From Antricoccus suffuscus (lineage in GTDB: Bacteria; Actinomycetota; Actinomycetes; Mycobacteriales; Antricoccaceae): 64,000 bases of DNA. Shown here piece by piece: positions 8,214 to 16,743 of this stretch. The notes beneath the pieces are model-generated. The model was not told the origin of the DNA, did not search any database, and saw only the letters and a list, made by a program, of their open reading frames with translations. The position numbers and the translations under genes are program-made. The first letter of the stretch is position 1; every line of letters begins with the position of its first letter. The DNA lies in assembly GCF_003003235.1 (NCBI RefSeq), contig NZ_PVUE01000001.1, positions 310,001-374,000 on the forward strand, in the 5' to 3' direction.

Positions 8214-9005
8214 TCAGCGAGACGGCGCGGTCCCGTGCGCCGTTCTGTCGAAGTGGCTTAACTGATGGCTGTTGTGCTGACGATCGGTCCAGGAGTGTGC
8301 TGATGGTAGTAGAGCCGTGGCGAGGCCGACGCCGACCACGAGAGACGCGGCGGCGGCGAAGACGCGCCATCGCCGGCCCCGCACCGCGGGGTCGGCGTGT
8401 GGATCGCGTAGTTCGCGCCAGGTGGTAGTGCTGGCCCGGAGGATATGCCCGAGCACATGGATTATGACCACGACTAGCCAGACGATGAAGCTAGCTTGGT
8501 GCAAAGTGAGCAACGGTTCGCTGTGATCGGGGCCGACAAAGACGAGCCCGATGCCAGTACCGAGGACCGCAAGGCTAGACAAGATGACAACCGGTCCCAG
8601 CAGCCGCAGGATCGGATGCGGCGGCCCTTTCTGCACGTAGGCGGGCGCGCCGGTGTAGTAGCGGACAAACCGGTAGATGGTGCTGGCGCATTTGAGCAGC
8701 ACTGGACCGACGAGCAGTATCCCGAGGTATACGTGCAGCGTGATCATGCCCCGCACGTTGAGAACGGTGACGCCCTCAACGGCGAGTAGCGCGAAGAGCA
8801 TCATGCCGCTGACAGCGGTAAGTCGACTATTGCCCTCGGTCATCTCTGGGCCTGCTGGCGGTGTGGTGATACCGAGGAAATCGCGCAACTGCGGCAACAG
8901 CCAGTCCGGCGCTTTCAGCTTCCCGGCCGCGCGCGTCTCCGTGGAGCGTGGCCGAGGAATTATCGACATGTCAGCCACCAATCTGATCGCATGGGACGAG
9001 TACAC
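8214..9005 (-). CDS. Four-helix haem-type membrane protein (cytochrome b561/DUF4405-like)
   Basis: A protein of up to 263 aa with four or five transmembrane helices after a hydrophilic N-terminus. Histidines sit inside or at the ends of helices (ITLHVYLG, LTLHQASF, VVIIHVLGH), the arrangement expected for b-type haem ligation in cytochrome b561/DUF4405-like proteins. The GTG at 9005 has AAAGG eight bases upstream; the ATG at 8969 (MSIIPRP) is an alternative with a weaker site. It converges with the DUF5134 gene and diverges from marR. Its partner in electron transfer is not visible here. Confidence 0.6.
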   Translation of the reverse strand: MYSSHAIRLVADMSIIPRPRSTETRAAGKLKAPDWLLPQLRDFLGITTPPAGPEMTEGNSRLTAVSGMMLFALLAVEGVTVLNVRGMITLHVYLGILLVGPVLLKCASTIYRFVRYYTGAPAYVQKGPPHPILRLLGPVVILSSLAVLGTGIGLVFVGPDHSEPLLTLHQASFIVWLVVVIIHVLGHILRASTTTWRELRDPHADPAVRGRRWRVFAAAASLVVGVGLATALLPSAHSWTDRQHNSHQLSHFDRTAHGTAPSR

Positions 9006-9100
9006 CAGGTGAACCTTTGCGAATAGTAAGAGCGAGGTGTGAGCTTTTGCTGGCGACGGGACTCACAACTCACGTCATGGCGGCGCGATGAGGTATATGC

Positions 9101-9114
9101 TTGCCGATAGGCAA
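9101..9114. promoter_or_regulatory. Inverted repeat TTGCC-GATA-GGCAA, probable MarR operator
   Basis: A 5-4-5 perfect inverted repeat with AT-rich flanks (ATATGC before, ATATT after), 28 bases ahead of the marR start in the divergent promoter region. MarR regulators usually bind such repeats in front of their own gene. Site assignment is inference. Confidence 0.5.
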
Positions 9115-9142
9115 ATATTGGATTCGTACTGAATGGAGAACC

Positions 9143-9604
9143 GTGCCGCAGAGGTTCGAGAGTGAAGAAGTGGCGCGGCTGCGCATCGCGCTCACCAGAA
9201 TCGCCCGCACGATGGACCGCGAGGTCGAAGGCGGCGGGCTGACTCGCACCCAGTTGTGGGTGCTCGGCACCGTCGCTCGCCTCGGTCCGCTCGGATTGGG
9301 AGAGCTCGCCGAGCTCGAACATCTCAACCCGACGATGCTGTCGCGGATCGTCGGCAAGCTGTCCGATGCCGGTCTGGTACGCCGGGTCGCCGATCCCGAC
9401 GACCGCCGAGCGGCCAGAGTCGAGGTCACCGACGCCGGGCGGGATTTGCACGTACGCCGCAGGGCGGAGCGCACCAAGTTGCTGGCCGGGTTGCTGGCGC
9501 AGGTGCCGGCAAGCGATGCGGCGGCGCTGCTCGACGTACTTCCGGCTCTGGAAGCGCTGTCGGTCGTTCGACCTCAGAAGGCTAGTCCGGTGTCCACCTC
9601 GTGA
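9143..9604 (+). CDS. MarR-family transcriptional regulator
   Basis: A 153-aa winged-helix regulator. The HTH region reads LGLGELAELEHLNPTMLSRIVGKLSDAGLVRR, seen here as LGELAEL and LNPTMLSRIVGKL, and the wing carries DPDDRRAARVEVT, the family's DxRxxxxxLT motif. GTG at 9143 is preceded by GGAGAA; the longer frame from TTG 9101 would start inside the putative operator. The stop overlaps the start of the following MFS transporter, so the pair is translationally coupled. MarR controlling an adjacent exporter that removes the inducing compound is the common arrangement. Confidence 0.9.
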   Translation: MPQRFESEEVARLRIALTRIARTMDREVEGGGLTRTQLWVLGTVARLGPLGLGELAELEHLNPTMLSRIVGKLSDAGLVRRVADPDDRRAARVEVTDAGRDLHVRRRAERTKLLAGLLAQVPASDAAALLDVLPALEALSVVRPQKASPVSTS

Positions 9605-10887
9605 TGGCGATGAAGGACATCGGGCGGCAGACGTTCTCGTCGCTGCGTAACCCCAACTACCGGCTGTATTTCAGTGGCCAGGCCGTCTCGATGATCGGCA
9701 CCTGGATGCAGCGGGTCGCTCAGTCGTGGCTGGTGCTCCAGCTGACCGGCTCCGGTACGGCGCTGGGCGTCGTCGTGGCGATGCAGACGCTGCCGGTGCT
9801 GTTGCTGGGCCCGTACGGCGGGGTGGTGGCCGACCGCTTGGACAAACGCAAGCTGATGATCGGGCTGCAGTCGATGATGGGGGTCCTGGCCCTCGCCCTC
9901 GGCGTACTCACCGTGACGGGCACGATCACCATCTGGATGGTCTACGGTCTTGCCCTCTTGCTTGGGCTGAACACCTGCTTTGAGAATCCCGCCCGCCAGT
10001 CGTTCATCCTGGAATTGGTTGGTCCCGACGATCTCCGTAACGCGGTAAGCCTCAACTCGGTGCTGGTCAACGTCGCGCGGGCGATCGGCCCCGCGGTCGC
10101 CGGCCTCGTCATTGCCACCGGTGGCCTGGGTATCTGTTTCTTGGTCAACGCGGTGAGCTTCATACCCGTCGTAGCGTCGTTGATGCGCCTCGACGTGTCG
10201 GCACTACAACCGTCCGAGCCAGCGGTTCGCGCAAAAGGTCAGATGCGCGAAGGGTTCTCCTACGTGTGGCGTACGCCGGAGCTGCGGGCGCCGCTGCTGA
10301 TGATGGCGCTGGTTGGGTGCCTTGCCTATGAGTTCAACGTGGTGCTGCCGATCGTCGCAGAACAGACCTTCAATGGCGGTGCGCAGACCTTCGGGTTCAT
10401 GACCGCGGCGATGGGCGTAGGCGCGGTTGTCGGTGGGCTTTTCGTCGCCGCGCGAGGCACGACCGGGCTGCGTGCGCTGATCACCTCGGCCGGCGTCTTC
10501 GGCTTGGCGATTCTGGCGGCCGCGCTCGCGCCGTACCTCTGGATCGAGATGATCGCGCTCGCACTTGTCGGCGCCGCCAGCATCAGTTTCATGGCGCGCG
10601 GTAACAGCACCCTTCAACTCGAGGCGGCGCCAACGATGCGCGGCCGGGTGATGGCGCTGTGGGCGGTGGCCTTCCTTGGCTCGACGCCGATTGGCGGCCC
10701 GATCGCCGGGTGGATCACCGAGCAGTTCGGCGGGCGAGCGGGTCTGATCCTCGGCGCGGCAGCTTGTTTTGTCGCGGTAGGGCTCGGTGAGTGGATCAGC
10801 CGGCGAAGCCGCCGGCCGGCACTCGTTGCACAGGTCGCCGATGAACAACCGCTCGACGAAGAGGCCGTCGCACCGAAAGCCGTGTGA
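9604..10887 (+). CDS. MFS transporter, EntS/DHA3-like exporter
   Basis: A protein of about 427 aa with roughly 12 transmembrane helices. It opens with the typical LRNPNYRLYFSGQAVSMIGTW stretch (here NYRLYFSGQAVSMIGTWMQ), the loop 2-3 motif GPYGGVVADRLDKRKLM (GGVVADRLDKRKLM), and the charged mid-loop. This is the EntS/macrolide-efflux branch of the major facilitator superfamily. The start is ATG 9604 (TGATG overlap with marR) or GTG 9601. Regulation by the coupled MarR is likely. The substrate is unknown. Confidence 0.88.
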   Translation: MAMKDIGRQTFSSLRNPNYRLYFSGQAVSMIGTWMQRVAQSWLVLQLTGSGTALGVVVAMQTLPVLLLGPYGGVVADRLDKRKLMIGLQSMMGVLALALGVLTVTGTITIWMVYGLALLLGLNTCFENPARQSFILELVGPDDLRNAVSLNSVLVNVARAIGPAVAGLVIATGGLGICFLVNAVSFIPVVASLMRLDVSALQPSEPAVRAKGQMREGFSYVWRTPELRAPLLMMALVGCLAYEFNVVLPIVAEQTFNGGAQTFGFMTAAMGVGAVVGGLFVAARGTTGLRALITSAGVFGLAILAAALAPYLWIEMIALALVGAASISFMARGNSTLQLEAAPTMRGRVMALWAVAFLGSTPIGGPIAGWITEQFGGRAGLILGAAACFVAVGLGEWISRRSRRPALVAQVADEQPLDEEAVAPKAV

Positions 10888-10953
10888 CGACTTCGGCCTG
10901 GCGGGGCACTCGGCGGTGGACTTCTTGCGGAATAGCATTTACCCTTAAACCAA

Positions 10954-10965
10954 CCGAACGTTCGG
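10954..10965. promoter_or_regulatory. Perfect palindrome CCGAACGTTCGG in front of paaA (probable PaaR operator)
   Basis: A perfect 12-bp palindrome just upstream of, and slightly overlapping, the GGGAGG ribosome site of paaA. A protein bound here would block the paaABCDE message. A related near-palindrome lies between the TetR and aldehyde dehydrogenase genes at 29375. TetR-type PaaR repressors are known to control paa genes in several bacteria; linking this site to the TetR at 28759 is inference. Confidence 0.6.
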
Positions 10966-10975
10966 GAGGTTTTCC

Positions 10976-11941
10976 GTGACCGTGACATCCCACCGGCCCA
11001 CCGCCGGTGACCAGCAGAGCGACTTCGATGCCACCATCGCCGCCGATGGTCGCATCGAGCCGCGCGATTGGATGCCCGATCGTTACCGGGCGACGCTGAT
11101 CCGGCAGATCGCGCAACACGCGCACTCGGAGATCATTGGCATGCAGCCCGAAGGCAACTGGCTGACCCGGGCGCCATCGCTTGAACGTAAGTCGATCCTG
11201 CTGGCGAAGGTGCAGGACGAGGCCGGTCACGGGCTCTACCTGTACGCCGCCGCCGAGACGCTCGGCATGAGCCGCGACGAGATGCTCGACCTGCTGCACT
11301 CCGGCGGGCAGAAGTACTCCTCGATCTTTAACTATCCGACACTGACCTGGGCCGACAACGGCGCGATTGGCTGGCTCGTCGACGGTGCCGCGATCGTCAA
11401 TCAGGTGCCGCTATGCCGCGCGTCGTACGGTCCCTACGCCCGCGCGATGATCCGCATCTGCAAGGAAGAGTCCTTCCATCAGCGGCAGGGGTTCTCGATT
11501 CTGCTTGCCCTCGCCCGGGGTACCGACGAGCAGAAGGCCATGGCGCAAGACGCGGTCAACCGCTGGTGGTGGCCATCGCTAATGATGTTCGGGCCACCGG
11601 ACGGCGAGTCGCCCAACTCGGCGGACTCGATGGCGTGGGGGATCAAGCGATTCTCGAATGACGAGCTTCGTCAGCGTTTCGTTGATATGACTGTCCCGCA
11701 GGCCGAAATCCTCGGAATCACATTGCCTGACCCGGAACTGAGATGGGACGAGGAGTCGGGCCATTACGCATTTGGCGCGCTCGACTGGTCCGAGTTCAAG
11801 CGGGTGCTGCGCGGTGACGGGCCCAACAACGCCGAACGCGTACGGCGCCGCAAAGCCGCCCACGATGACGGTGCGTGGGTACGCGAGGCCGCGACGGCGT
11901 ACGCCGCAAAACAAGCCGCGCGGATGGAGCAGTCAGCATGA
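10976..11941 (+). CDS. paaA: Phenylacetyl-CoA 1,2-epoxidase, catalytic subunit PaaA
   Basis: The 321-aa catalytic di-iron subunit of the ring-epoxidising monooxygenase that converts phenylacetyl-CoA to its 1,2-epoxide. Both ExxH di-iron pairs are present, in [13 protein letters not shown] and [11 protein letters not shown]. It opens with [32 protein letters not shown]-like sequence typical of PaaA (here [14 protein letters not shown] and [11 protein letters not shown]). GTG at 10976 follows GGGAGG. The stop overlaps paaB as ATGA. It is the first gene of paaABCDE and probably under TetR-type control through the palindrome just upstream. Confidence 0.97.
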   Translation: MTVTSHRPTAGDQQSDFDATIAADGRIEPRDWMPDRYRATLIRQIAQHAHSEIIGMQPEGNWLTRAPSLERKSILLAKVQDEAGHGLYLYAAAETLGMSRDEMLDLLHSGGQKYSSIFNYPTLTWADNGAIGWLVDGAAIVNQVPLCRASYGPYARAMIRICKEESFHQRQGFSILLALARGTDEQKAMAQDAVNRWWWPSLMMFGPPDGESPNSADSMAWGIKRFSNDELRQRFVDMTVPQAEILGITLPDPELRWDEESGHYAFGALDWSEFKRVLRGDGPNNAERVRRRKAAHDDGAWVREAATAYAAKQAARMEQSA

Positions 11942-12249
11942 GCGAGCGGAACACAGACTACGGGTCCGCCGAGCGTTGGCCGCTGTGGGAGGTCTTCGTG
12001 CGCAGTCGCCGCGGCCTGTCGCACAACCACGTTGGATCGCTGCACGCCCCCGACGCACAGATGGCGCTGCGCAATGCCCGCGATCTCTACACGCGTCGCC
12101 AGGAGGGCGTGTCGATCTGGGTCGTGCCGTCGGCGGATATCACCGCGTCCAGCCCGGACGAGAAGGACGAGTTCTTCGATCCGGCCGGCGACAAGATCTT
12201 CCGCTACCCGACGTTCTACAAACTGCCGGCCGAAGTGGACCACATGTGA
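11938..12249 (+). CDS. paaB: Phenylacetyl-CoA epoxidase subunit PaaB
   Basis: A 103-aa small subunit of the PaaABCE complex, thought to be structural or to bridge reductase and catalytic subunits. Family motifs are [24 protein letters not shown] (seen as [20 protein letters not shown]) and the late [13 protein letters not shown]. Start ATG 11938 overlaps the paaA stop and its TGA overlaps the paaC ATG, so the three are tightly coupled. Length is typical of the family. Confidence 0.97.
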   Translation: MSERNTDYGSAERWPLWEVFVRSRRGLSHNHVGSLHAPDAQMALRNARDLYTRRQEGVSIWVVPSADITASSPDEKDEFFDPAGDKIFRYPTFYKLPAEVDHM

Positions 12250-13082
12250 TGGGCGCCGTCCCTGAATTCGCCGGTGAGCGGTACGCCGCAGAGACCTACT
12301 CGCCGCTCGTCGATCTCACGCTGAGACTGGGCGACGACGCGCTCGTGCTCAGTCAGCGCCTGATGGAGTGGGTCGCGAGCGCGCCTGTACTCGAGGAGGA
12401 CGTCGCGATCGCCAACATCGCCCTCGACCTGCTCGGGCAGGGCCGGATGCTCATCTCGTACGCCGGATCCATTATGTCGCCGCCGAAGTCCGAGGACGAG
12501 CTTGCCTACCTGCGACAGGCGCGCGAGTTTCGTTCAAGTCATTTGGTGGAGATCCCGCGCGGAGACTTCGCCCAGACAATGGCGCGGCAGCTGGTCTTTT
12601 CGACCTACCAGTCCCTGCTCTACGCCGAGCTCACGCACTCGACCGACGCGACAATCGCTGCCATTGCAGCAAAGGCCAGCAAGGAAGTGCGCTACCACCT
12701 TGACCACGCAACGCAATGGGTGCTCCGCCTCGGTGACGGCACCGACGAGTCACACGAGCGGATGCAGGCCGGGCTCGACGTGGTGTGGCCGTATGTCGAT
12801 GAGCTCTTTGACGCGGATTCCGGCGTCGAGGTCTACGACGGCCCGCAGACCGACGAGAAGCTTCGCCCGCTCATCGACGCCGGCGTGTGCCCGGACTTCG
12901 GGGCGCTGCGCGAGCCGTGCATCGACCAGCTCACAGCGGTGATCGAGACGGCGACATTGACTGTCCCCCAGACGAAGTGGCATGCCCGCGGTGGCCGGCG
13001 CGGCGTACACACCTCCGACCTGGACTTCCTGCTCGCCGAGATGCAGTCCGTGCACCGCGCCTACCCTGGAGCGACCTGGTGA
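12249..13082 (+). CDS. paaC: Phenylacetyl-CoA epoxidase structural subunit PaaC
   Basis: A 277-aa ferritin-like subunit that pairs with PaaA. Typical stretches are LVLSQRLMEWVASAPVLEED, IANIALDLLGQGRML and VRYHLDHATQWVLRLGDGT. PaaC shares the fold of PaaA but does not carry the full set of iron ligands; none of the ExxH pairs of PaaA is visible here either. Start ATG 12249 lies in a TGATG overlap with paaB. The frame is open far upstream, but that stretch is a shadow of paaA and paaB. Confidence 0.95.
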   Translation: MGAVPEFAGERYAAETYSPLVDLTLRLGDDALVLSQRLMEWVASAPVLEEDVAIANIALDLLGQGRMLISYAGSIMSPPKSEDELAYLRQAREFRSSHLVEIPRGDFAQTMARQLVFSTYQSLLYAELTHSTDATIAAIAAKASKEVRYHLDHATQWVLRLGDGTDESHERMQAGLDVVWPYVDELFDADSGVEVYDGPQTDEKLRPLIDAGVCPDFGALREPCIDQLTAVIETATLTVPQTKWHARGGRRGVHTSDLDFLLAEMQSVHRAYPGATW

Positions 13083-13675
13083 GTACGACGACTCGCGATC
13101 TTGAGGACCTGTCACCGTTCGGGTATGGTGACCGCTCCCCGGCTAACGACATCGACGGGACAGATCCGAAGAGCGCAGTTGCCCTCGGCCCTGACGTGAC
13201 GCCATGGGAGCTTGCCGCGGACGTCAACGACCCCGAGATTCCGGCGCTGAGCATCGCCGACTTGGGTATCTTGCGTGCCGTGGAGGTGTCGGACGATGGC
13301 GGCACCGTTACGGTGACAATCACGCCGACGTACTCCGGATGCCCCGCTATGAAGGCGATCGAACACGACCTGCGTCGAGTGTTCACCGAGGCCGGCTATC
13401 GGGAGGTCGTCGTTGACGTCGTACTCGCACCGGCGTGGACAACAGACTGGATCACCCCACGCGGGCTGGCGGCTCTCGAGGAGTCGGGCATCGCGCCACC
13501 CACCGGCACTCGAGCCGTCGCAGGCCCGGTGTCTGTCGGGCTGTCTGTGCGGTGTCCGCACTGCGGTGACTTCGATACCGAGGTGCTCTCCCAATTCGGC
13601 TCGACCTCGTGCAAAGCCCTGTATAGATGCAATACATGCCGTGAACCCTTCGACTGGTTCAAAACACTTCGCTAG
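13079..13675 (+). CDS. paaD: PaaD, MIP18/DUF59-type assembly factor with C-terminal zinc ribbon
   Basis: A 198-aa protein needed for a functional epoxidase in other bacteria, probably in Fe-S delivery to PaaE. The DUF59 core reads VNDPEIPALSIADLGILR, then TPTYSGCPAMKAIEHDL with the conserved cysteine. The C-terminus is a zinc ribbon, RCPHCGDFDTEVLSQFGST followed by CKALYRCNTC. GTG at 13079 overlaps the paaC stop (GTGA). Compared with shorter PaaD proteins, about 35 residues precede the conserved core. Confidence 0.95.
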   Translation: MSTTTRDLEDLSPFGYGDRSPANDIDGTDPKSAVALGPDVTPWELAADVNDPEIPALSIADLGILRAVEVSDDGGTVTVTITPTYSGCPAMKAIEHDLRRVFTEAGYREVVVDVVLAPAWTTDWITPRGLAALEESGIAPPTGTRAVAGPVSVGLSVRCPHCGDFDTEVLSQFGSTSCKALYRCNTCREPFDWFKTLR

Positions 13676-13682
13676 AGGACCC

Positions 13683-14762
13683 ATGGCTAACGCTCACGAC
13701 TTCCACGCGCTCACCGTGTCCGGGCTGGAGCGCATCACCGACGACTCGGTTGCGATCAGCTTCGACGTACCCGATGAATTGGCGGACCTGTATGCCTTCT
13801 CGCCCGGTCAGCACCTGACCATCAGGCGAAGGGAGGCCGGCGAGGAAGTGCGCCGCTCCTACTCCATCTGTTGCTCCCCGGGCTCGGGCCGGCTGCGCGT
13901 CGCCGTACGGTCGCTGCCTGAGGGCGTTTTTTCGACGTACGCGTTAAATGAGCTCGAGGTGGGGGAGCGGCTCGATGTCATGACTCCTGCCGGATCGTTC
14001 ACTACCGGCTTCGCGCCGGACCGACGTCGCCACTATGCAATGGTCGCGGCCGGCAGCGGAATCACGCCGGTCCTCTCCCTTGTCGCCACCGCACTCGAGG
14101 TCGAACCCAACTCCGAGGTCACGCTCGTCTACGGCAACCGCACCACCTCCTCGATCATGTTTATCGAGGAGATCGCGGACCTCAAAGACAAGTACGCCGA
14201 TCGATTCCAGATCATCAACCTGCTCAGCCGGGAAGATATCGGTGTCGAGATGCTTTCCGGGAGGATCGATGCGCCCCGACTAGCCAGGATCTGCGAGGCG
14301 CTGATGCCCGTCGAGTCGGTGGACGAATGGTTCTTATGCGGACCTTTCGAGATGGTGATCGGCGTACGCGACTGGCTCAAGGACAACAGCGTCAAGCCCG
14401 CCAACGTGCACTTCGAACTCTTCCACGTCGAGGACTCGCCACGCGAACGACGGCCTCGCAAGGAAGTCGCGGCCCCGGAAGACCTCAGCAAGATCACGTT
14501 CATCATGGGCGGGGTGTCCTCGTCGTTCGACCTCGAACGCGACACCGTCCCGATCCTCGACGCGGCGCTCGGCGTGCGTGCCGACGTACCGTTCGCCTGC
14601 AAGGGCGGCGTGTGCGGCACGTGTCGATGCCGCCTGGTTGAGGGCGAGGTCGAGATGGAACGCAACTATGCCCTCGAACCAGAGGAGCTTGACCGCGGGA
14701 TCCGACTCGCGTGCCAGTCGCGCCCGCTGACCGACAAGGTCACCGTCGACTTCGATGTCTGA
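13683..14762 (+). CDS. paaE: Phenylacetyl-CoA epoxidase reductase PaaE
   Basis: A 359-aa reductase passing electrons from NAD(P)H to PaaA. It has an N-terminal FAD domain with RRSYSICCSP (RxYS motif), an NAD-binding domain (AAGSGITPVLS, then FLCGPFEM) and a C-terminal plant-type [2Fe-2S] domain with cysteines at about 306, 311, 314 and 344 (CKGGVCGTC and LACQS). ATG at 13683 follows AGAGGA, seven bases after the paaD stop. It ends paaABCDE, 23 bases before the oppositely oriented TetR gene. Confidence 0.97.
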   Translation: MANAHDFHALTVSGLERITDDSVAISFDVPDELADLYAFSPGQHLTIRRREAGEEVRRSYSICCSPGSGRLRVAVRSLPEGVFSTYALNELEVGERLDVMTPAGSFTTGFAPDRRRHYAMVAAGSGITPVLSLVATALEVEPNSEVTLVYGNRTTSSIMFIEEIADLKDKYADRFQIINLLSREDIGVEMLSGRIDAPRLARICEALMPVESVDEWFLCGPFEMVIGVRDWLKDNSVKPANVHFELFHVEDSPRERRPRKEVAAPEDLSKITFIMGGVSSSFDLERDTVPILDAALGVRADVPFACKGGVCGTCRCRLVEGEVEMERNYALEPEELDRGIRLACQSRPLTDKVTVDFDV

Positions 14763-14785
14763 CCGGTCGTAGTTAGAGGCTCTTG

Positions 14786-15397
14786 CTAGCGGCCGGGGCC
14801 CTGGTATTGCACAGCATTCAGCGCTACCCGTTGATACCGTTCGATGATCTCGTCCACGGTCGCAGGACCCTTCGGGTTGAACCACCCGGCGACTGCCGTG
14901 CACGCAGATGAGATAAAGCGCGCCGCTTCGATGGGGTCCGGTGCGAGAAAGACGCCCTTTTCCACGCCATCTATGACGACGCGGTCGAACATGCGCTGCT
15001 GACCGTCGCGCTGCGAGACAACCAACTCACGCGCGGACGGGCTGAGGCTTCGTAGCTCTGAGTTCCCGATCAAGCTCTCTTTGGAGTATTGGGCGTGCCG
15101 ACCGACGTGAATCCGAACGATTGCCTTCAGCCGTTCCGCCGGCTCGTTGGGCGCGTCAAACAGGGCTTGTTCGGTCGCGGCCAAAAGAGCGGCGCCGCCG
15201 CGATTAATGATGGTGACGAGAAGGTCGTGCTTGGAGCCGAAATGGTGATAGATGGATCCCGAGCTGACCTTCGCGATCGCAGCGATATCCCGGATCGACG
15301 TGCCGTGATAGCCCCGCGCGGCAATGGCCTCTACCGCGGATGCGAGGATTTTTGCCCCCGTGAGTCCGTCATCGGGACTGTAAAGAGAGTCGTCCAC
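14786..15397 (-). CDS. TetR-family regulator
   Basis: A 203-aa repressor. The HTH reads AIAARGYHGTSIRDIAAIAKVSSGSIYHHFGSK, seen as GYHGTSIRDIAA and SSGSIYHHFGSKHDLL. The C-terminal half looks like the TetR domain found beside acyl-CoA metabolism genes. GTG 15397 follows the stop of the DUF6285 gene with one base between (TAATGTG), so it is the last gene of a crotonase-kinase-DUF6285-TetR operon. It could instead, or also, act on the convergent paa genes, but the operon context favours control of its own unit. Confidence 0.9.
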   Translation of the reverse strand: MDDSLYSPDDGLTGAKILASAVEAIAARGYHGTSIRDIAAIAKVSSGSIYHHFGSKHDLLVTIINRGGAALLAATEQALFDAPNEPAERLKAIVRIHVGRHAQYSKESLIGNSELRSLSPSARELVVSQRDGQQRMFDRVVIDGVEKGVFLAPDPIEAARFISSACTAVAGWFNPKGPATVDEIIERYQRVALNAVQYQGPGR

Positions 15398-15398
15398 A

Positions 15399-15746
15399 TT
15401 ATGCCGGGGTCGCTAGGTATTTAGGATTCGCGACCGTCACCTTAGCGACGACCGACTCCCATAACGCTTCGACTACCTCAGCGGAGCGTCCATCGAGCGC
15501 TCCACTGCGGATCGCTGCGGCGAGTTTGACATCGTCACTGACATCAAACTCGGCTAGTCGGGCCTCGTGCTCTGCCTGCTGATCGGGCCCGAGGGTGAGC
15601 TCTCGCTCGATGATGGCGAGGACGTTGGCCGCGACGAGGGTGTGGAACCGCAACCGCCCGTCGAGCGCCGGCATGATTTCGTCGCGCAGAAACTCCTGCA
15701 CCGCTGAAGCGAGTTCCGCGGTGGTTGGCCGCCCGTGCAAGTTCAT
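15399..15746 (-). CDS. DUF6285 small protein, likely partner of the adjacent acyl-CoA kinase (LvaB-like)
   Basis: A 115-aa soluble protein with motifs HGRPTTAELASAVQEFL and LRFHTLVAANVLAIIERE, the signature of DUF6285. Such proteins are regularly encoded next to APH-type kinases; as I recall, LvaB of Pseudomonas putida, which is required by the 4-hydroxyacyl-CoA kinase LvaA, is of this type and size. ATG 15746 overlaps the kinase stop (ATGA). A role as accessory subunit of the kinase is therefore inferred from context plus family knowledge. Confidence 0.8.
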   Translation of the reverse strand: MNLHGRPTTAELASAVQEFLRDEIMPALDGRLRFHTLVAANVLAIIERELTLGPDQQAEHEARLAEFDVSDDVKLAAAIRSGALDGRSAEVVEALWESVVAKVTVANPKYLATPA

Positions 15747-16741
15747 GCCGATGCACCCGCTAACCGGTCGCGCAGCAGCAGAAGTACGTCGTACTCTTGC
15801 TCGCATACACGGCGCCCGATCGCGGCGAGCTCTACTGAGCGCGTAATGCCAGATAGGTGGCGTTCTGCCTGAGCCATGCAGCCAATGCCCCACCGCACGG
15901 TCCCGAGCACCTGCCACCAAAAGGCAGAGTCTGGGTCGACCGGAGTCCCTGACACTCGCTCGTATGCGCGATAAAGGTCGTCGTACTCGCCGAACCCGCC
16001 AACCGGCAGCGGTGCCCCGAAACGCCAGGCGCGCACGCACATCCAGCCGAGGTCTTCCATCGGGTCGCCGATGTGCACGACCTCCCAATCGAGCACCGCG
16101 CGGACACCGTCGGGGTCGATAATGAGATTGCCGTGCCGAAAGTCGCCGTGTACGACGGTGCGGCCGGTAGGCGCAGGCCGATGATCCTCAAGCCAACGAA
16201 GCGCGAGCTCCAGCGTGGGGCTAGGCCACCCGAGCTCGTCCAGTCGGGACCGCATAGTCGTGAGTACGTCGTACTCTTCATATAGGCCAGGCAGAGCGTC
16301 GATATCCATCGTGTGGATCTGCGCCAGAATCTCCCCGCACTGCGCCGCAAGCTGCGGCCGGACTGCCGCAAACGCATCTTCGCGCAAGATCTTGCGGGCG
16401 AGCGTTTCACCGTCGACGTAATGCATCAGGACGAACGGCGCGCCCAAGATCTGTGGGTCGCCGCTCGTGGTCACCACCTCAGGCTCGGGGACGCCTACCC
16501 GCGCCGCCTCTCGCAGCGCCGCCGCTTCGATCAGCATGAGATCCGGTCGCGGTGCGCTGGGCGGATCGCGCCGAAGAATCAGCGGTTTCACTGTGCCGCC
16601 ATATGCCGCCTCGAACGCCCAAGTCTCACGACTGGCGCCGCCGGTGAGCTGTCGCAACGCCCGGATCTCGAGGCCTGGGTCCGCGAATTCGTCGGCTAGC
16701 AGGGTGGCCAACCGGGCCGCGAGCGGCTTTACGTCGGTCAT
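15743..16741 (-). CDS. APH-family kinase, probable acyl-CoA hydroxyl kinase (LvaA/ACAD11-kinase type)
   Basis: A 332-aa protein with the aminoglycoside phosphotransferase fold. It has LTGGASRETWAF in the nucleotide lobe, the catalytic loop VVHGDFRHGNLIIDPDGV and the metal-binding VLDWEVVHIGDP. This subgroup resembles the kinase domain of ACAD10/11 and LvaA, which phosphorylate 4-hydroxyacyl-CoA so that phosphate can be eliminated. Neighbours (DUF6285, crotonase, remnant acyl-CoA dehydrogenase, CoA ligase) support that reading rather than antibiotic resistance. ATG 16741 lies 2 bases after the crotonase stop. Confidence 0.85.
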   Translation of the reverse strand: MTDVKPLAARLATLLADEFADPGLEIRALRQLTGGASRETWAFEAAYGGTVKPLILRRDPPSAPRPDLMLIEAAALREAARVGVPEPEVVTTSGDPQILGAPFVLMHYVDGETLARKILREDAFAAVRPQLAAQCGEILAQIHTMDIDALPGLYEEYDVLTTMRSRLDELGWPSPTLELALRWLEDHRPAPTGRTVVHGDFRHGNLIIDPDGVRAVLDWEVVHIGDPMEDLGWMCVRAWRFGAPLPVGGFGEYDDLYRAYERVSGTPVDPDSAFWWQVLGTVRWGIGCMAQAERHLSGITRSVELAAIGRRVCEQEYDVLLLLRDRLAGASA

Positions 16742-16743
16742 TG

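Noticed and set aside
15743-16741. Aminoglycoside resistance kinase
   Set aside because: The fold is APH-type, but the neighbours (DUF6285, crotonase, acyl-CoA dehydrogenase remnant, CoA ligase) fit acyl-CoA metabolism better than resistance.
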